DNA from: Pseudomonadota bacterium
GTDB lineage: Bacteria; Pseudomonadota; Gammaproteobacteria; Natronospirales; REEB76
DNA length: 6,945 bases
Assembly (NCBI GenBank): GCA_021779005.1
Contig: JAJYBN010000058.1
Span: 1 to 6,945 of the forward strand
Direction: 5' to 3'
A program made the translations under genes and the position numbers. Shown one piece after another: positions 6,307 through 6,945 of this stretch (within the stretch, counting starts at the first letter, position 1; each line of letters starts with the position of its first letter). The notes under the pieces were generated by a model, which saw nothing but the letters and a program-made list of their open reading frames with translations, did no database searches and had not been told where the DNA came from.

Positions 6307-6945
6307 GTGCGCGACTACTTTATCGGACTGATGTCTGGCACCAGCAGCGATGGCGTAGATGCCGCACTGGTGGATTTCACGCCGGCGCCACATTTGCATA
6401 CCAGCCATTTTCTGCCCTTTGCACCGGCCTTGCGTGCGCAGATCCTCGATTTCACCACTTGCCACTATCATGGCGACGCAATCGATGAGCTCGGCAGGCT
6501 GGATACTGAATTGGGCCAACTGTTCGCCGTCGCCGCGCTGGCGCTCATTAGCAAGGCTGGGATCACGGCGCGCGATGTCCGCGCCATTGGCAGTCACGGC
6601 CAGACCGTGCGCCATCGTCCCGATGCGCCACAGCCCTTCACCTTGCAGATCGCCGACCCCAACATCATCGCAGCGCGCACCGGTATCGTCACGGTTGCAG
6701 ATTTCCGCCGCCGTGACGTCGCGCTGGGTGGCCAGGGCGCGCCACTGGTACCGGCCTTTCATCACGCGGTGTTTGCAGACCACAAGGAAGCGCGTGCCGT
6801 GGTGAATATCGGTGGCATCGCCAATCTAACCGTGCTGCCTGCGAGTGGCGGGACAGTGAGCGGCTTTGACACCGGCCCTGGCAATGCACTCATGGATTTA
6901 TGGAGCCAGGAAAACCTGCATAAACCCCATGATGCGAACGGCGCA
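6307..6945 (+). CDS. anmK: anhydro-N-acetylmuramic acid kinase (N-terminal part; runs off the window)
   Basis: This cytoplasmic enzyme of peptidoglycan recycling opens the 1,6-anhydro ring of anhMurNAc and phosphorylates it, giving MurNAc-6-phosphate. The visible 213 residues are a little over half of a typical protein of about 370. Family motifs appear in order: the nucleotide-binding LMSGTSSDGVDAAL (8-21), GSHGQTVRH (95-103), ADFRRRDVALGGQGAPLVP (131-149), NIGGIANLT (167-175) and GFDTGPGNALMD (186-197). Asp188 is the likely catalytic base, by analogy with P. aeruginosa AnmK. The start is GTG; the next in-frame ATG is codon 9, inside the nucleotide-binding motif, so it cannot be the start. 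No strong ribosome binding site precedes it. The 23 bp gap after the M23 peptidase suggests one transcript and possible translational coupling. The reading frame is intact to the window edge. Confidence 0.95.
   Translation, partial: MRDYFIGLMSGTSSDGVDAALVDFTPAPHLHTSHFLPFAPALRAQILDFTTCHYHGDAIDELGRLDTELGQLFAVAALALISKAGITARDVRAIGSHGQTVRHRPDAPQPFTLQIADPNIIAARTGIVTVADFRRRDVALGGQGAPLVPAFHHAVFADHKEARAVVNIGGIANLTVLPASGGTVSGFDTGPGNALMDLWSQENLHKPHDANGA

Noticed and set aside
6301..6783. 160-codon minus-strand frame opposite anmK
   Set aside because: The + strand frame carries all AnmK motifs; the antisense product has none and is a shadow.

Overview
The window carries six protein-coding genes, two cut by the window edges. 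It reads as ordinary chromosome from a gammaproteobacterium outside the enterics. The evidence is gene content and order. coaBC is followed by dut, as in Escherichia coli. Divergent tyrS / M23 peptidase / anmK matches, from memory, the arrangement in Pseudomonas and related groups. Hand-counted GC is about 60% in a 300-base sample of coaBC (901-1200). I saw no rRNA, tRNA, CRISPR array, insertion sequence or phage gene.

Layout, left to right. Bases 1-179 hold the C-terminal end of an unrecognised, glutamine-rich + strand protein. It runs tail-to-tail into a minus-strand pair, dut (dUTPase) and coaBC (bifunctional coenzyme A biosynthesis enzyme), separated by 49 bp. Divergent from coaBC is a + strand gene for a 477-residue protein. 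It joins five Sel1-like repeats to a C-terminal prolyl-4-hydroxylase-type Fe(II)/2-oxoglutarate dioxygenase domain with an intact metal and cosubstrate motif. This gene converges on tyrS (tyrosyl-tRNA synthetase, minus strand). Divergent from tyrS is a membrane-anchored M23 (LytM-type) murein endopeptidase, followed 23 bp later by anmK (anhydro-N-acetylmuramic acid kinase), which runs off the right edge.

How the genes relate. dut and coaBC are nucleotide and cofactor housekeeping. The M23 peptidase and AnmK form a plausible cell-wall unit: one cuts peptidoglycan crosslinks, the other recycles the anhydro-sugar released by lytic transglycosylases. tyrS is translation housekeeping. The Sel1-dioxygenase gene is the one accessory-looking element. 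It lies where E. coli has radC beside coaBC, its catalytic half is clearly richer in AT than its neighbours, and its architecture resembles the repeat-plus-catalytic layout of collagen prolyl hydroxylase.

Points worth a second look are that fusion protein, a glutamate at the position of the active-site cysteine in the CoaC half of CoaBC, a possible extended -10 promoter giving a near-leaderless message for the dioxygenase gene, and start-site revisions for tyrS and the M23 peptidase.
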